DNA of 64,000 bases from an uncultured Caryophanales bacterium (GTDB lineage: Bacteria > Bacillota_I > Bacilli_A > RFN20 > CAG-826). Location: NCBI GenBank assembly GCA_946409515.1, contig CAMJWS010000003.1, positions 124,012 through 188,011 of the forward strand, read 5' to 3'. Shown here piece after piece: positions 41,992-50,961 of the stretch. Every line of letters begins with the position of its first letter. Within the stretch, counting starts at the first letter, position 1. Under the pieces are notes generated by a model. It had not been told where the DNA came from. It made no database searches and worked only from the letters and a program-made list of their open reading frames with translations. The position numbers and the translations under genes are program-made.

Positions 41992-44900
41992 TTAATTCAC
42001 TCTTGTGACATGTAATGTGTAGTCACTGACATCGTGATACCAGTCATATCCTCTTACTCTGAGGTAAATGATATCTCCGGCGCGTAAGTACTCAGTAAAC
42101 ATGAAGTTGTTTCCTGTTCCTTCATCATCATAATACTCTCCGTTTCCGGTTGGGTATTCGCCAAGATAAACATCACAACATGGATCATAGTTTCCTGTTG
42201 TTTCAAAGCGATATGTACCGTCTTGTGGTGCAACAAATCTGAACCATTCACAATCATAAGCATCAATTGAGCTTTGATATTGGTCGCCTTCATATAATTC
42301 CGCTCTAATTTCTGCGTGGTGACCACATTTTGAACAAACAAGAGTAGCGTTATGGCCGTGGCCATATGGTATCATCGAATCATAACTGTGTTCTTCAAAA
42401 ATGTAACTTCCACAAGCACAATATACTCTGTGTCCTTCACTATCACCTTCACCGTATTCGGTATATGAGTGAGTGTGGGCAGGTGTATAGGAAGCTGTAA
42501 CTGTGAAATTACCAGATGAGCTAGAACTCCAGCCTCTCACTCTGAGGTAGATTTTTTGATTTGCGTTTAAATAAATACCAATTCTGAAATTGTTACCTGG
42601 GCCATCATCATCGTTATAATCAATACGGCCTTCTATAGTGGTATCTGACACTTTTGTATGGAATAAATCGACAAATGTATCGAGATTGCTTTCACTTTCA
42701 AAATAGTAAGTTCCAGCTTGTGGCGCAACAAATCTGAACCATCTTCTTTCACCAGGGTTATAGTGACTTGGAGCAGGTTGCCATGTGAAGATGCTTGCAA
42801 CTTCTGGTTCCATGAATAAATCACGCCAACTATAGAAATGAGTATCTTCAATTGGGTAGATTATATCGAATTCGTCGTCCCAATAATGTAGGCTTAGGCC
42901 ATGCGAAGTTGAATAACTGCCAGCTCTTCCAAGAGAAGCAATGGAATATTGAACAACATCGTAAATGCTACCTTCATTGCTGAAGTAACCGTCTTGATCG
43001 TATCCATAATCATCTAAATTTGGGAAATAATTTAAAACTGCCCAAATTTCATCATGGAATTGAGAAAACACATCATCTTCAAGAAGCAAAGTAAGAGTGT
43101 TAACAACATCAACCAAAGCATAAGGCGCCCCATTGGAACCTTGAGCACCGTAACCATAATGATGTTGTGATTGCATTATGCTTTCGAAAGCAGCAAAGTT
43201 TGTAGCAACGACTGGGGACATCACATCAGAAAGATGATTAAACGCTTCTAAGTATCCTTCCATTACAGTTAGGTTGACAACAGACATACATTGTTCCCAA
43301 GCGTATAAGTAACTTTGTGGTTGGTGTGCAAATGTGTATGCGATTTCTTTCACAATCGAATAAGTGCTTTCATTTCGATATAAATTATCAATCCAGAGGT
43401 CGTATGCCCAGCCATTATCAGCGGATGTTTCTTCTTCAGAAGCAACTTGATATTTGAAATATTTGGAATTGAATTCAGCGACATCTTGAACTTGCATTAA
43501 ACAAGCATCGTAACCGATAAATTCTAATTTTGTAGAAGGGTTATTTCCAAGAACGTTTCTAAACGCCATATCTGTCTCTGAACTAACTAAACCATCTTCA
43601 TAGCTTAAACCATAGTCATCAAAGCAAACACCATTAACACCACGACCGTGGTCATAAAGGACAACACCTGTTTTATTTGCTGGATAATAGTTGAAGCCCC
43701 ATCTTAAGAATGATTCAAATGTTGATTCATAGCACATTCTTGTATATGGAATGATTTGATCAAGATAGAGATTGTTATTTCTTACATGATATCTGTACAA
43801 GAAGTTTCCTTGTGGAAGAGAATCATGATATCTGCAATCAGTTTCAATGATAATATTCACGTTTGAAGGTTGGTTTGGAACTGACAAAATTTCACTAATG
43901 TTATCGTACGCTGGTAAGTCAGCAGCATACATGTATAACATGACAGTCCACTCTGCTGTTGAATTAGGAGTGACTGGTTGACATTGATTTCTTTCTAAGC
44001 ATAATAAGTATTCAATATCCGCTAAGCGGCTTTGGTTTTGGCTCTTAACATTGCTTAAGAAATAATCAAAATCTGAGTAACCACCTGTACTAAGGATAGC
44101 GTTCCACATTTTTTGATGTCCTAGCGCAACGTTGTCACCGTTTCTAGTAGTACTATCTAGTAATTTAATCATTGTGCTTGTAACCGCAGATTCAACACCT
44201 TCAATCACGATAGTATTATTGCCAGATTTTCCAGGTGCAAAAGTTCCATAATTCACATTTAAACCTCTGTATGTATCTGAATAAACTAAATTACCGAAGT
44301 CAGGAGCGGTAAATGATGAATGATATTGCTTGTAATATAACTGTGAAGCAAGACCAATATATGTCGCTAGACCTTCATGATACGCTAAAGCCTTACCATC
44401 AGAAGTACCATATCTATTGATAAGGTTTTCATGAACGGTGTGAGGCATTCTAGTACTAAAGGAGAAATAATGGCCGATGTTTAGCATTTCTTCTGCGTAG
44501 TGGGCATATTCATGGCTTAAAAGATCCCAGTTATTATAGTCTTCCTTTTGAACATCGATAATATGTTGATACCAAGGATAATCACGGTATTCTGTGGAAT
44601 AAGAAGGATATCTAGTTCTCACATAATCAACACCATCAGTGAAGGCATTGATATATTGATATGTAGGTATTTCAGCCTCTGCTATTTCATAAGCAGCCGC
44701 TCTATCACTACGGCTTGGATAAACATTAATGTAGTATGTAATGTAAGCATAGTTACTTAAGCTTTGTGTATATGTGCTTGAAGTATAGCTCTTTTCTGTA
44801 CGAACAAAGGCATAACTTCTCAACTGAGAATCTTCAACTCTAGTAGCGGCAGAAATAGCGCTCATTCTCACTTGAATGTCCTTGCGCATGTAATTACTAG

Positions 44901-45702
44901 CTTGTTGCTTAGTAAGAGTTACTGTGTAATAACCTTGTTCATCCGTGCATTGGAAACTATCACCAGTTTTTATAACAGTGTCGTTTGCTGCAATAAAATT
45001 GGTTTTAATACCCGCTAATGGGTGTGATGTTGATCCATCAGCTTCATACCATTTTGCAATGACACGCAACCTAACGGTATCTGAACTGGCTGTAGAAGAA
45101 GATATTGATGTTTGAATATCGTTACTTCCACTAAAAGTGAAGTCTCCATAACGTTTCTCGGCATCTAATTCTTCGTTTGAATAGGTGTCATACATGTAAG
45201 GATCTTCTGTGTAAGATAGCCAATAGCTTTCACCGTTGGTTGCCCTATAAGCCATAAAGAATTTGGCTCTTGCATCAAATTTAGACAACATTGAGGCACA
45301 GTAGTTTGTTCCGTCTGAGTAAACATAGACTGTTCTAGTGCGTGATCTGCCGTTGGTTGTGTAACCAAATGTAGCATAGAAATCACCACTAGTTGATGGC
45401 GAAGTGATACTGGCATGATAGCCATTGCTTGTACTGGTTGTCACTTGAAGAGCAGAAGACTTATAAAGAAGTCTAAAGTTACTAATAGTTCCTTCGTACT
45501 CCAGATTGGCACTGATGGTGTTTCCTGCGTTCCCGCTTTCGCCATTTAAAGTGAAATAGTTTTGCTCATCGTTAGGAGCGCAACTAATTGATCCGCCTGT
45601 GTCGACAGCAGTTTTCTTAGGTGAACTAGCTATTTTTCCACCCGAATTAAAACCGGCTGCTAAAGCAATCACAAGCGATGCAATAATAACTTTTGAATGC
45701 AT
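41992..45702 (-). CDS. Secreted protein with a zinc-metalloprotease-like and a C11 cysteine-protease domain
   Basis: 1236 aa, exported by an N-terminal signal peptide (MHSKVIIASLVIALAAG). Residues about 380-470 contain SHEYAHYAEE (H397, E398, H401 as an HExxH zinc site) with HEGLATY further on (E443 a likely third ligand). Residues about 580-850 form a clostripain (C11) domain: WTVMLYMYAADL at the start, catalytic H685 in VLYDHGRG and C734 in GYDACLMQ. The C-terminus has two PPC-like beta-sandwiches (WFRFVAPQ occurs twice), separated by a Cys/His-rich segment (HSYTEYG..CACG..CSKCG) that may bind metal. It has no lipobox, sorting motif or C-terminal helix. GAGGAGG precedes the ATG at 45702; an in-frame ATG at 45738 lacks this. 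It probably degrades or processes extracellular proteins. Confidence 0.85.
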   Translation of the reverse strand: MHSKVIIASLVIALAAGFNSGGKIASSPKKTAVDTGGSISCAPNDEQNYFTLNGESGNAGNTISANLEYEGTISNFRLLYKSSALQVTTSTSNGYHASITSPSTSGDFYATFGYTTNGRSRTRTVYVYSDGTNYCASMLSKFDARAKFFMAYRATNGESYWLSYTEDPYMYDTYSNEELDAEKRYGDFTFSGSNDIQTSISSSTASSDTVRLRVIAKWYEADGSTSHPLAGIKTNFIAANDTVIKTGDSFQCTDEQGYYTVTLTKQQASNYMRKDIQVRMSAISAATRVEDSQLRSYAFVRTEKSYTSSTYTQSLSNYAYITYYINVYPSRSDRAAAYEIAEAEIPTYQYINAFTDGVDYVRTRYPSYSTEYRDYPWYQHIIDVQKEDYNNWDLLSHEYAHYAEEMLNIGHYFSFSTRMPHTVHENLINRYGTSDGKALAYHEGLATYIGLASQLYYKQYHSSFTAPDFGNLVYSDTYRGLNVNYGTFAPGKSGNNTIVIEGVESAVTSTMIKLLDSTTRNGDNVALGHQKMWNAILSTGGYSDFDYFLSNVKSQNQSRLADIEYLLCLERNQCQPVTPNSTAEWTVMLYMYAADLPAYDNISEILSVPNQPSNVNIIIETDCRYHDSLPQGNFLYRYHVRNNNLYLDQIIPYTRMCYESTFESFLRWGFNYYPANKTGVVLYDHGRGVNGVCFDDYGLSYEDGLVSSETDMAFRNVLGNNPSTKLEFIGYDACLMQVQDVAEFNSKYFKYQVASEEETSADNGWAYDLWIDNLYRNESTYSIVKEIAYTFAHQPQSYLYAWEQCMSVVNLTVMEGYLEAFNHLSDVMSPVVATNFAAFESIMQSQHHYGYGAQGSNGAPYALVDVVNTLTLLLEDDVFSQFHDEIWAVLNYFPNLDDYGYDQDGYFSNEGSIYDVVQYSIASLGRAGSYSTSHGLSLHYWDDEFDIIYPIEDTHFYSWRDLFMEPEVASIFTWQPAPSHYNPGERRWFRFVAPQAGTYYFESESNLDTFVDLFHTKVSDTTIEGRIDYNDDDGPGNNFRIGIYLNANQKIYLRVRGWSSSSSGNFTVTASYTPAHTHSYTEYGEGDSEGHRVYCACGSYIFEEHSYDSMIPYGHGHNATLVCSKCGHHAEIRAELYEGDQYQSSIDAYDCEWFRFVAPQDGTYRFETTGNYDPCCDVYLGEYPTGNGEYYDDEGTGNNFMFTEYLRAGDIIYLRVRGYDWYHDVSDYTLHVTRVN

Positions 45703-45896
45703 TTTAATACCTCCTCTACATATAAAAGTTAAATGCACATTTTATTCCCACTGCTTAGGAAAGAAGGCATAACAAAAAATAGGCATGCACATCCTTTTCC
45801 GCTATTATGCGCGGATCCCAAACAGTTTTCGTGTTTGGATAATGATTAAGACACAATAAAATTAGTAACTATCGAATTTTTATTTGCCTTTAATCT
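45703..45896 (-). ncRNA. Long structured 5' leader of the dual-protease gene
   Basis: The promoter at 45903-45930 implies about 190 nt of untranslated RNA before the ATG. On the minus strand this holds CCAAACA, 7-nt loop, TGTTTGG (45818-45838), a perfect stem, closely followed by CCGC, 8-nt loop, GCGG (45799-45814), with purine-rich joints between them. It resembles a regulatory RNA, but I could not match it to a known riboswitch class (c-di-GMP types considered). No terminator hairpin is evident inside the leader. Confidence 0.4.
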
Positions 45897-45902
45897 ACTT
45901 TC

Positions 45903-45930
45903 AATATAACTCTTTGAAGTAAACAGTCAA
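45903..45930 (-). promoter_or_regulatory. Promoter of the dual-protease gene
   Basis: Minus strand TTGACT (-35), 16-nt spacer, TATATT (-10). A strong sigma-A-type match. Confidence 0.65.
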
Positions 45931-46015
45931 TAAACATTTTAAAAGTTACATTAGTAACAAAAAGTTATGACAGTGTCTAAATTATTTGTTTAACGTGTTT
46001 AAACAAAGAAAGCAA

Positions 46016-46063
46016 TAAAAAAGATGACAAGTGTAAGGTTTACAAGCCTTTATTTTTGTCATC
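46016..46063 (-). terminator. Terminator of the cysteine hydrolase gene
   Basis: GATGACAA (46023-46030) and TTGTCATC (46056-46063) pair, with inner AAGG/CCTT, and TTTTTTATT follows on the minus strand. A T-run on the other side may make it bidirectional. Confidence 0.75.
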
Positions 46064-46088
46064 GTTTTTTATTAACTAAGTTGGTTAA

Positions 46089-46640
46089 TTATTTGCTGAA
46101 TAAATCGAATAATTCTTTATTGGTGTAGTTAGGAGCACCATATGTTTCTTTAGCGTATCTTAAGCCATATTCATAATCTTCTTTAGTGAAGGAATTTGTG
46201 GCTTCGTTAGCAAAGATAACTTCGTAGTTATTTTGATATGCATCCGCAGCGGTATGTCTGCAGCACATATGGGTGTGTAAACCAGCAATGACGACTGTGG
46301 TAACACCTAATTCTTTGAGTAATAAGTCTAAATCTGTTTGGAAGAAACCAGAGTATCTTCTCTTTGGAACGATGTAGTCTTTTTCGCTAACTGGTAATTC
46401 TGGGATAATTTCAGCACCCCATGTACCTTTGATAGCGTGATCGCCCCATAATTTTAATTCGTTATCGACACCCTTGTAGTGGCAGTCGTTGCAGAAGATA
46501 ACTGGAACATCATTCTTTCTTGCTTCTTCTAATAATTCTTGTGTTGGTTTAACAATCGCTTTAGCGTTGTCACAACCGATGACACCAGTCACAAAGTCGT
46601 TAAGCATATCAACGACGAGAATTGCGTATTTTTTGTTCAT
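46089..46640 (-). CDS. Isochorismatase-family cysteine hydrolase (nicotinamidase-like)
   Basis: Cytoplasmic hydrolase of 183 aa. The family catalytic triad can be seen: D11 in LVVDMLNDF, K93 in YIVPKRRYSGF, and C126 in HTHMCCRHTAADAY. Length and spacing fit nicotinamidase (PncA), which releases ammonia from nicotinamide for NAD salvage. The metal-binding Asp-x-His region is plausible at NDCHYKG. Isochorismatase-like and N-carbamoyl hydrolases share the motif, so the substrate is inferred only. It is flanked by terminators and appears monocistronic. A weak AAGAAGGG lies upstream of the ATG. Confidence 0.85.
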   Translation of the reverse strand: MNKKYAILVVDMLNDFVTGVIGCDNAKAIVKPTQELLEEARKNDVPVIFCNDCHYKGVDNELKLWGDHAIKGTWGAEIIPELPVSEKDYIVPKRRYSGFFQTDLDLLLKELGVTTVVIAGLHTHMCCRHTAADAYQNNYEVIFANEATNSFTKEDYEYGLRYAKETYGAPNYTNKELFDLFSK

Positions 46641-46716
46641 TTCTTTTAAAACCCTTCTTAAAACACATTGGCTATATTTTATATATAAATAGGAAAAAGT
46701 AAAATATTTTTTATAA

Positions 46717-46744
46717 ATAAAAAGGCCACATTAAGTTGTGGCCT
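46717..46744 (-). terminator. Terminator of gpmA
   Basis: AGGCCACA and TGTGGCCT form an 8-bp stem followed by TTTTATTTAT on the minus strand. Confidence 0.85.
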
Positions 46745-46765
46745 ATAAAAGTTGAATATTGTGAG

Positions 46766-47512
46766 TTATTTGGCTTTGCCTTGGTTAGCAACAGCTTCCA
46801 TTTGTTTTTTGAGTTCTTCTTCGTCCATTAAGTAGTAATGATTGATGGCTTTCATATTGTCATCAAATTCATACACTAGTGGGACACCAGTTGGGATGTT
46901 AACACCAACGATTTCAGAATCCGCCATATTGTCGAAGTATTTAACTAAAGCTCTTAAAGAGTTACCATGGGCAACGATAAGGACTCTCTTACCGGCTTCC
47001 ATTTCTGGTTTGATTACCTCTTCGAAGTATGGAACTGCTCTTTTAACTGTTAATTCTAAGGATTCATTTAATGGTAAATCTTTTGGATCAACATCTCTGA
47101 ATTGAGCTTGTAAAGCTGGGTTACGTGGATCGTCTTTTTCAAGAGCTGGAGGTGGGCAATCATAGCTTCTTCTCCAAATCTTAACTTGTTCTTCACCATA
47201 TTTAGCAGCGGTTTCAGCTTTATTTAAACCTTGAAGAGCGCCATAGTGACGTTCATTTAATCTCCAAGATTTGTAAACTGGTAACCATTCTCTGTCTAAT
47301 TCAAATAAGACATTGTTCATTGTGTGAATAGCTCTCTTTAATAAAGAGGTATGAACGACATCGAAGTCATAACCCTTTTCTTTTAAAGTTCTACCTGCAC
47401 GGTGAGCTTCTTCAACACCTTTTTCACTTAATTCGACATCGGTCCAACCTGTGAAGAGGTTGAGTTTGTTCCATTCGGATTCACCATGTCTGATTAATAC
47501 TAATTTATGCAT
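46766..47512 (-). CDS. gpmA: 2,3-bisphosphoglycerate-dependent phosphoglycerate mutase
   Basis: Interconverts 3- and 2-phosphoglycerate in glycolysis. 248 aa, the usual size for the dPGM type. The N-terminus has the phosphohistidine motif [10 protein letters not shown] with H9 as the phosphorylated residue. Further family segments are [34 protein letters not shown] and [15 protein letters not shown], with the second catalytic His. AAGGAG precedes the ATG. The gene supplies 2-phosphoglycerate upstream of PEP, the metabolite handled by pckA and ppdK in the same window. Confidence 0.97.
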   Translation of the reverse strand: MHKLVLIRHGESEWNKLNLFTGWTDVELSEKGVEEAHRAGRTLKEKGYDFDVVHTSLLKRAIHTMNNVLFELDREWLPVYKSWRLNERHYGALQGLNKAETAAKYGEEQVKIWRRSYDCPPPALEKDDPRNPALQAQFRDVDPKDLPLNESLELTVKRAVPYFEEVIKPEMEAGKRVLIVAHGNSLRALVKYFDNMADSEIVGVNIPTGVPLVYEFDDNMKAINHYYLMDEEELKKQMEAVANQGKAK

Positions 47513-47611
47513 GTGAGTTTTCTCCTTTTTAATTCCGTAGTCATTATACTTATATTCTTTGTTGAAACAAAGAGAAAAGAGAAACTATCTCCATAAACAA
47601 AAATCGCGTTA

Positions 47612-47640
47612 TTGAATAAAATCAATAAATGTTATTAAAT
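47612..47640 (+). promoter_or_regulatory. Promoter of the Na/Pi cotransporter operon (near-leaderless)
   Basis: TTGAAT (-35), 17-nt spacer, TTAAAT (-10), then 9 nt to the ATG at 47650. No Shine-Dalgarno sequence is visible. Confidence 0.45.
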
Positions 47641-47649
47641 AAATAGCGT

Positions 47650-49317
47650 ATGGAAGAATTAATATTAAGTATTATTACGTTATTTGTCGGTGCCGCGGTA
47701 TTTATCGTTGGTATGAACATGATGTCCTCTGGTTTAAAGAAATCAACAGGACCAAGTTTAAAGAAGTTATTAAAGAAAATTAGAAACAATAGATTTGCTT
47801 GCTTTGGTATTGGTACCACTGTCACAGCTTTAGTGCAAAGCAGTGCGGCCACAGGTGTCATGGCCATCGGTTTTATTGCCGCTGGTGCGATGACAGTATT
47901 TCAAGGTGTAAACATCATCTTAGGTGCCTATGTTGGCACCACTGTTACTGGTTTAATCGCATCCTTATCATCCATTTCTATTTCTAAGTATTTCGTTATT
48001 CTTGCGGTTATCGGTGTTGTCTTAATGTTCTTTAAAAAAGAACTAGTTAAAAATATCGGTGAAATTTTAGCGGGCTTAGGTATCTTGTTCTTTGGTTTAA
48101 GCACAATGAGTGGCGCTATTATGGGTAACGAAGACTTAGTTAAAGGCATTGAAGACTTCTTTGAAGCCGTTAAGTTCCCACTACTTTTATTATTAATTGG
48201 TGCCTTAGTTACTGCGTTATTGCAATCTAGTTCCGCTTCTATTGGTATCACCGTCGCAATGGTTGGTACTGGTGCCTTACATTTTGAACAAGCTATGTAC
48301 CTTGTTTTAGGTGCTACAATCGGTACCGTCATCACTCTTTTGATTGCTACAATCGGTGGTAACGTTAATGTTAAACGTACTGGCTTAATCGTTTTAATTA
48401 TTCGTGTTTTAGCTGCTTTAGTGGCCTTAGCTGTCTGCTGGCCATTAGCCGCATTCATCACAAATGGTTTCCACGCTGTATTCGGTGATAACAACGCTTT
48501 AGCAATCGCTATATTCCATGTTATTTATAACATCCTCTTTATGCTCGCGGCTTTACCTTTAGTAAAACCATTAGAAAAGTTATCAATTAAATTGATTAAA
48601 GATAGAGAACAAGAAAAGATGAGGGCGTCCCTCAAATACATTGATAACCACTTATTAGATACACCAACTGTCGCTATGATGCAGGTCAAAAGAGAAATCA
48701 TCAACATGATGCATCTTTCTTATGACAACTTAAAACTCGGTTATAAACGTATCCTTACCCAAGATAATTCACAAGACAAAGAACTTATCGAAACTGAAGA
48801 TAAGATTGACTATATCAATAACGCCATCACACAATTCTTAATCAACTTAACACATAATGTTTCATTAAAAGATGAAAAGACACTAGGTAGTTATTTCCAC
48901 GTTGTTAATGATATTGAACGTATTGGTGACCACGCTTATAACTTCTATGAATCATCCTTAAAGATGGTGAGTAATGATTTGAAGTTCTCCGATGTCGCTA
49001 AAAAAGAATTCGACAGCATGTTCGATGTTATTTGTCAGATGTTTGAATTAACATTCGTTATCTTCCACGATAAGAGCAGTGATAGCTTAAAGAAGTTACA
49101 TGATTTAGAAGACCAAACAGATAATTTAAAGAACGCCTTAAGTAGCGCTCACTATGAAAGAATTCAAAAGAAGACATGTAAAGTTGAAAACTCTCCTTTC
49201 TACACCACTTTAGTTAGTGAATTGGAAAGAGTAGCTGACCACTTAGTTAATATTGGTTATTCCATCGTTAACCCAACCGGTGACGATCCCACTGAAAAAT
49301 TAACGGAGCAATTATGA
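47650..49317 (+). CDS. Na+/phosphate cotransporter family protein with PhoU domain
   Basis: Membrane protein of 555 aa. The N-terminal 320 residues contain two inverted Na/Pi-cotransport repeats, each with the QSS signature: LVQSSAATGVM (first) and LLQSSSASIGI (second). The C-terminal 200 residues are cytoplasmic and helical, with a PhoU-like pattern (DIERIGDHAYNFYE and ELERVADHLVNIG, the metal-binding E/D-x-x-x-D motifs). Such NptA-like proteins import phosphate with Na+, here perhaps using the Na+ gradient made by OAD. No ribosome binding site is present; a -10 box lies 9 nt upstream. It leads a three-gene operon with the CPBP protease and Lgt-like genes (overlap of 4 nt). Confidence 0.92.
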   Translation: MEELILSIITLFVGAAVFIVGMNMMSSGLKKSTGPSLKKLLKKIRNNRFACFGIGTTVTALVQSSAATGVMAIGFIAAGAMTVFQGVNIILGAYVGTTVTGLIASLSSISISKYFVILAVIGVVLMFFKKELVKNIGEILAGLGILFFGLSTMSGAIMGNEDLVKGIEDFFEAVKFPLLLLLIGALVTALLQSSSASIGITVAMVGTGALHFEQAMYLVLGATIGTVITLLIATIGGNVNVKRTGLIVLIIRVLAALVALAVCWPLAAFITNGFHAVFGDNNALAIAIFHVIYNILFMLAALPLVKPLEKLSIKLIKDREQEKMRASLKYIDNHLLDTPTVAMMQVKREIINMMHLSYDNLKLGYKRILTQDNSQDKELIETEDKIDYINNAITQFLINLTHNVSLKDEKTLGSYFHVVNDIERIGDHAYNFYESSLKMVSNDLKFSDVAKKEFDSMFDVICQMFELTFVIFHDKSSDSLKKLHDLEDQTDNLKNALSSAHYERIQKKTCKVENSPFYTTLVSELERVADHLVNIGYSIVNPTGDDPTEKLTEQL

Positions 49318-50090
49318 ACAGATACTCCAAATACCTTATAACCTTAGCGTTAGTCGCGCTAGCGGTAACAACTTTTGTGTTGTTTGAAATACAAGGCAAA
49401 GTCCTCACCACTGATCCAATTGTTAACGACATGCTTGGTAGAACTATCTATCAATTATCTATTGGTGCACTTTTCATTTGGCTTATCTATATTATGGGTG
49501 ATAGAGGCTATTTATTCTTAAATAAAACCACTAAAAAGAAATTATTGTGGTGTCTACCTTGCTTGATTACATGTCTAGTTAATTTCCCATGGTTTGGTAT
49601 GTTTTCTGGTGGTGTTTCTATTTCCGCTGCAGTATATATTCCTTTATACGCCGTTTATATCTTTTCCATCGCACTTGTGGAAGAGCTTGTTTTTAGAGGA
49701 GTTTTATTAAATATTGTTTTCCAATATATGAGAAGGTCTAAACTCCCATATGTCTTCTCTGTTCTTATTTCTTCCGCAATATTTGCAGCTTTCCATTTCT
49801 TCAACTTGTTTGATGGTGCCTCTATCAGTTCTGTCTTATTACAAGTTGGATATACTTTCTTAATCGGTTGTATGTTCGCAGTTATTCAAATTAAGATGGG
49901 AAGCGTTTGGTACTGTGTTATATTACATGCCTTATTTGATTTCGGCGGCATGTTCACTCTCTTTGGCTTCGCCTTTGGTGATCCATGGGATGTCATCTTC
50001 TGGATCTTAACAATTGTCTTTGGTCTATTGTGTGCTGGTCACATTATTGTTACCTTAATTAATATGGAGAGAAACAAATATGCTTCCTAA
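49314..50090 (+). CDS. CPBP-family intramembrane metalloprotease
   Basis: Membrane protease of the CAAX/bacteriocin-processing (CPBP, ABI) family, 258 aa, with about seven or eight helices. The catalytic residues stand within membrane segments: E123, E124 and R128 in LVEELVFRGVL, H161 in FAAFHFF, and H205 and D209 in LHALFDF. Family members cut membrane-embedded substrates; one group, the myxosortases, processes C-terminal sorting signals that contain a Cys. The start overlaps the stop of the transporter gene (ATGA), and its end overlaps the Lgt-like gene by 11 nt. Two GH3 proteins with Cys-containing C-terminal anchors are encoded 5-12 kb away. Confidence 0.9.
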   Translation: MNRYSKYLITLALVALAVTTFVLFEIQGKVLTTDPIVNDMLGRTIYQLSIGALFIWLIYIMGDRGYLFLNKTTKKKLLWCLPCLITCLVNFPWFGMFSGGVSISAAVYIPLYAVYIFSIALVEELVFRGVLLNIVFQYMRRSKLPYVFSVLISSAIFAAFHFFNLFDGASISSVLLQVGYTFLIGCMFAVIQIKMGSVWYCVILHALFDFGGMFTLFGFAFGDPWDVIFWILTIVFGLLCAGHIIVTLINMERNKYAS

Positions 50091-50904
50091 TCCACTTTTT
50101 AATATCTTTGGCATTGATATTGATATGTATGCGATTTGCTTTTTAGTGGGCCTAATCGCTTGTTTTGTCTTTACATACATTGCCATGAGAAAAAGTGGTT
50201 ATTCCGCTACCGCAAGAGACACAATCTTAGTGATTGGGTTATTTGCAATCTCACTAGGCTTATTATTTGCTGTTTTAACACAGTCTTTCTATGATTTCAT
50301 CGCTGATCCAAGCGAAGGATTTAAAATCACTGGCAAGATGACATTCTTAGGGGGCTTATTAGGCGGGGTTATTGCCTACTTAGGCATCTATTTCTTATAT
50401 GTCTACGCTATTAATCCAAGATTAAAAGAGACTAACATTTTAAAATCAGATATGAATAAAGGGGTTTGGGAATTATTAAGATTTGCCCCTATCTCCATTA
50501 CACTCGCTCACGCCTTCGGTAGATTAGGCTGCTTCTGTGCTGGCTGTTGTGGCGGTATAGCGACCGATTTATGGTTCGGAGTACAATTCCCTGGGGAACA
50601 CGTTAAACACGTCCCTACGCAGTTATTTGAGGCCATTTTCTTATTTATAATAAGTGCGGCGATGATTGTCTTATACTTTAAATTCAAATTTAAATACAAT
50701 ATGACTGTTTATTTAATCGGATATGGCATCTGGAGATTCTTAATTGAATTTGTTAGAGATGATGATAGAGGACAGTTCATTCCAGGCTTAACTCCTTCCC
50801 AGTTCTGGTCAATCTTAATGGTTATCGGTGGTATTGCTTTCTTCTTCTTATATCGTTGCTTTGATAAAAAGATTCAAGAGAAGAAACAAATAGTTACTGA
50901 ATAA
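50080..50904 (+). CDS. Lgt-like prolipoprotein diacylglyceryl transferase, divergent active site
   Basis: Membrane protein of 274 aa with about seven helices. Family features are HAFGRLGCFCAGCCGG (144-159, with R148 in the place of the essential Arg), YGIWRFLIEFVR (215-226) and DDRGQFIPGLTPSQ. Two usually invariant residues differ: the HGGL motif reads FLGGL (Leu at 90) and the Asn of GRIGN is Cys (C151). Four Cys lie between 151 and 157. Cys-rich Lgt-like paralogues of this kind are known in Bacillota. It may have another acyl-transfer role or another substrate. GGAGAG precedes the ATG. The overlap with the CPBP gene implies joint function. A canonical Lgt presumably exists elsewhere, since true lipoproteins are present. 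Confidence 0.85.
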   Translation: MLPNPLFNIFGIDIDMYAICFLVGLIACFVFTYIAMRKSGYSATARDTILVIGLFAISLGLLFAVLTQSFYDFIADPSEGFKITGKMTFLGGLLGGVIAYLGIYFLYVYAINPRLKETNILKSDMNKGVWELLRFAPISITLAHAFGRLGCFCAGCCGGIATDLWFGVQFPGEHVKHVPTQLFEAIFLFIISAAMIVLYFKFKFKYNMTVYLIGYGIWRFLIEFVRDDDRGQFIPGLTPSQFWSILMVIGGIAFFFLYRCFDKKIQEKKQIVTE

Positions 50905-50920
50905 ATAAAAACGCAAAATA

Positions 50921-50952
50921 AAAATGGACCTCAAGTGAGATCCATTTTTTGT
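50921..50952. terminator. Bidirectional terminator between the Lgt-like and GH3 genes
   Basis: AAAAATGGA, CTCA/TGAG, TCCATTTTT form a long stem with a single internal mismatch and A/T-runs on both sides. Confidence 0.85.
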
Positions 50953-50961
50953 TTGATTGTT

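Noticed and set aside
45703-45896. c-di-GMP riboswitch in the protease leader
   Set aside because: Secreted-protein genes often have one, but the conserved GEMM core sequences (CACGCACAGGG-like and GACGCAAAGCC-like) are absent.
47928-48494. Minus-strand frame of 188 codons inside the Na/Pi cotransporter
   Set aside because: Shadow of the repeated hydrophobic codons on the opposite strand; the Pro/Thr/Lys-rich product matches nothing.
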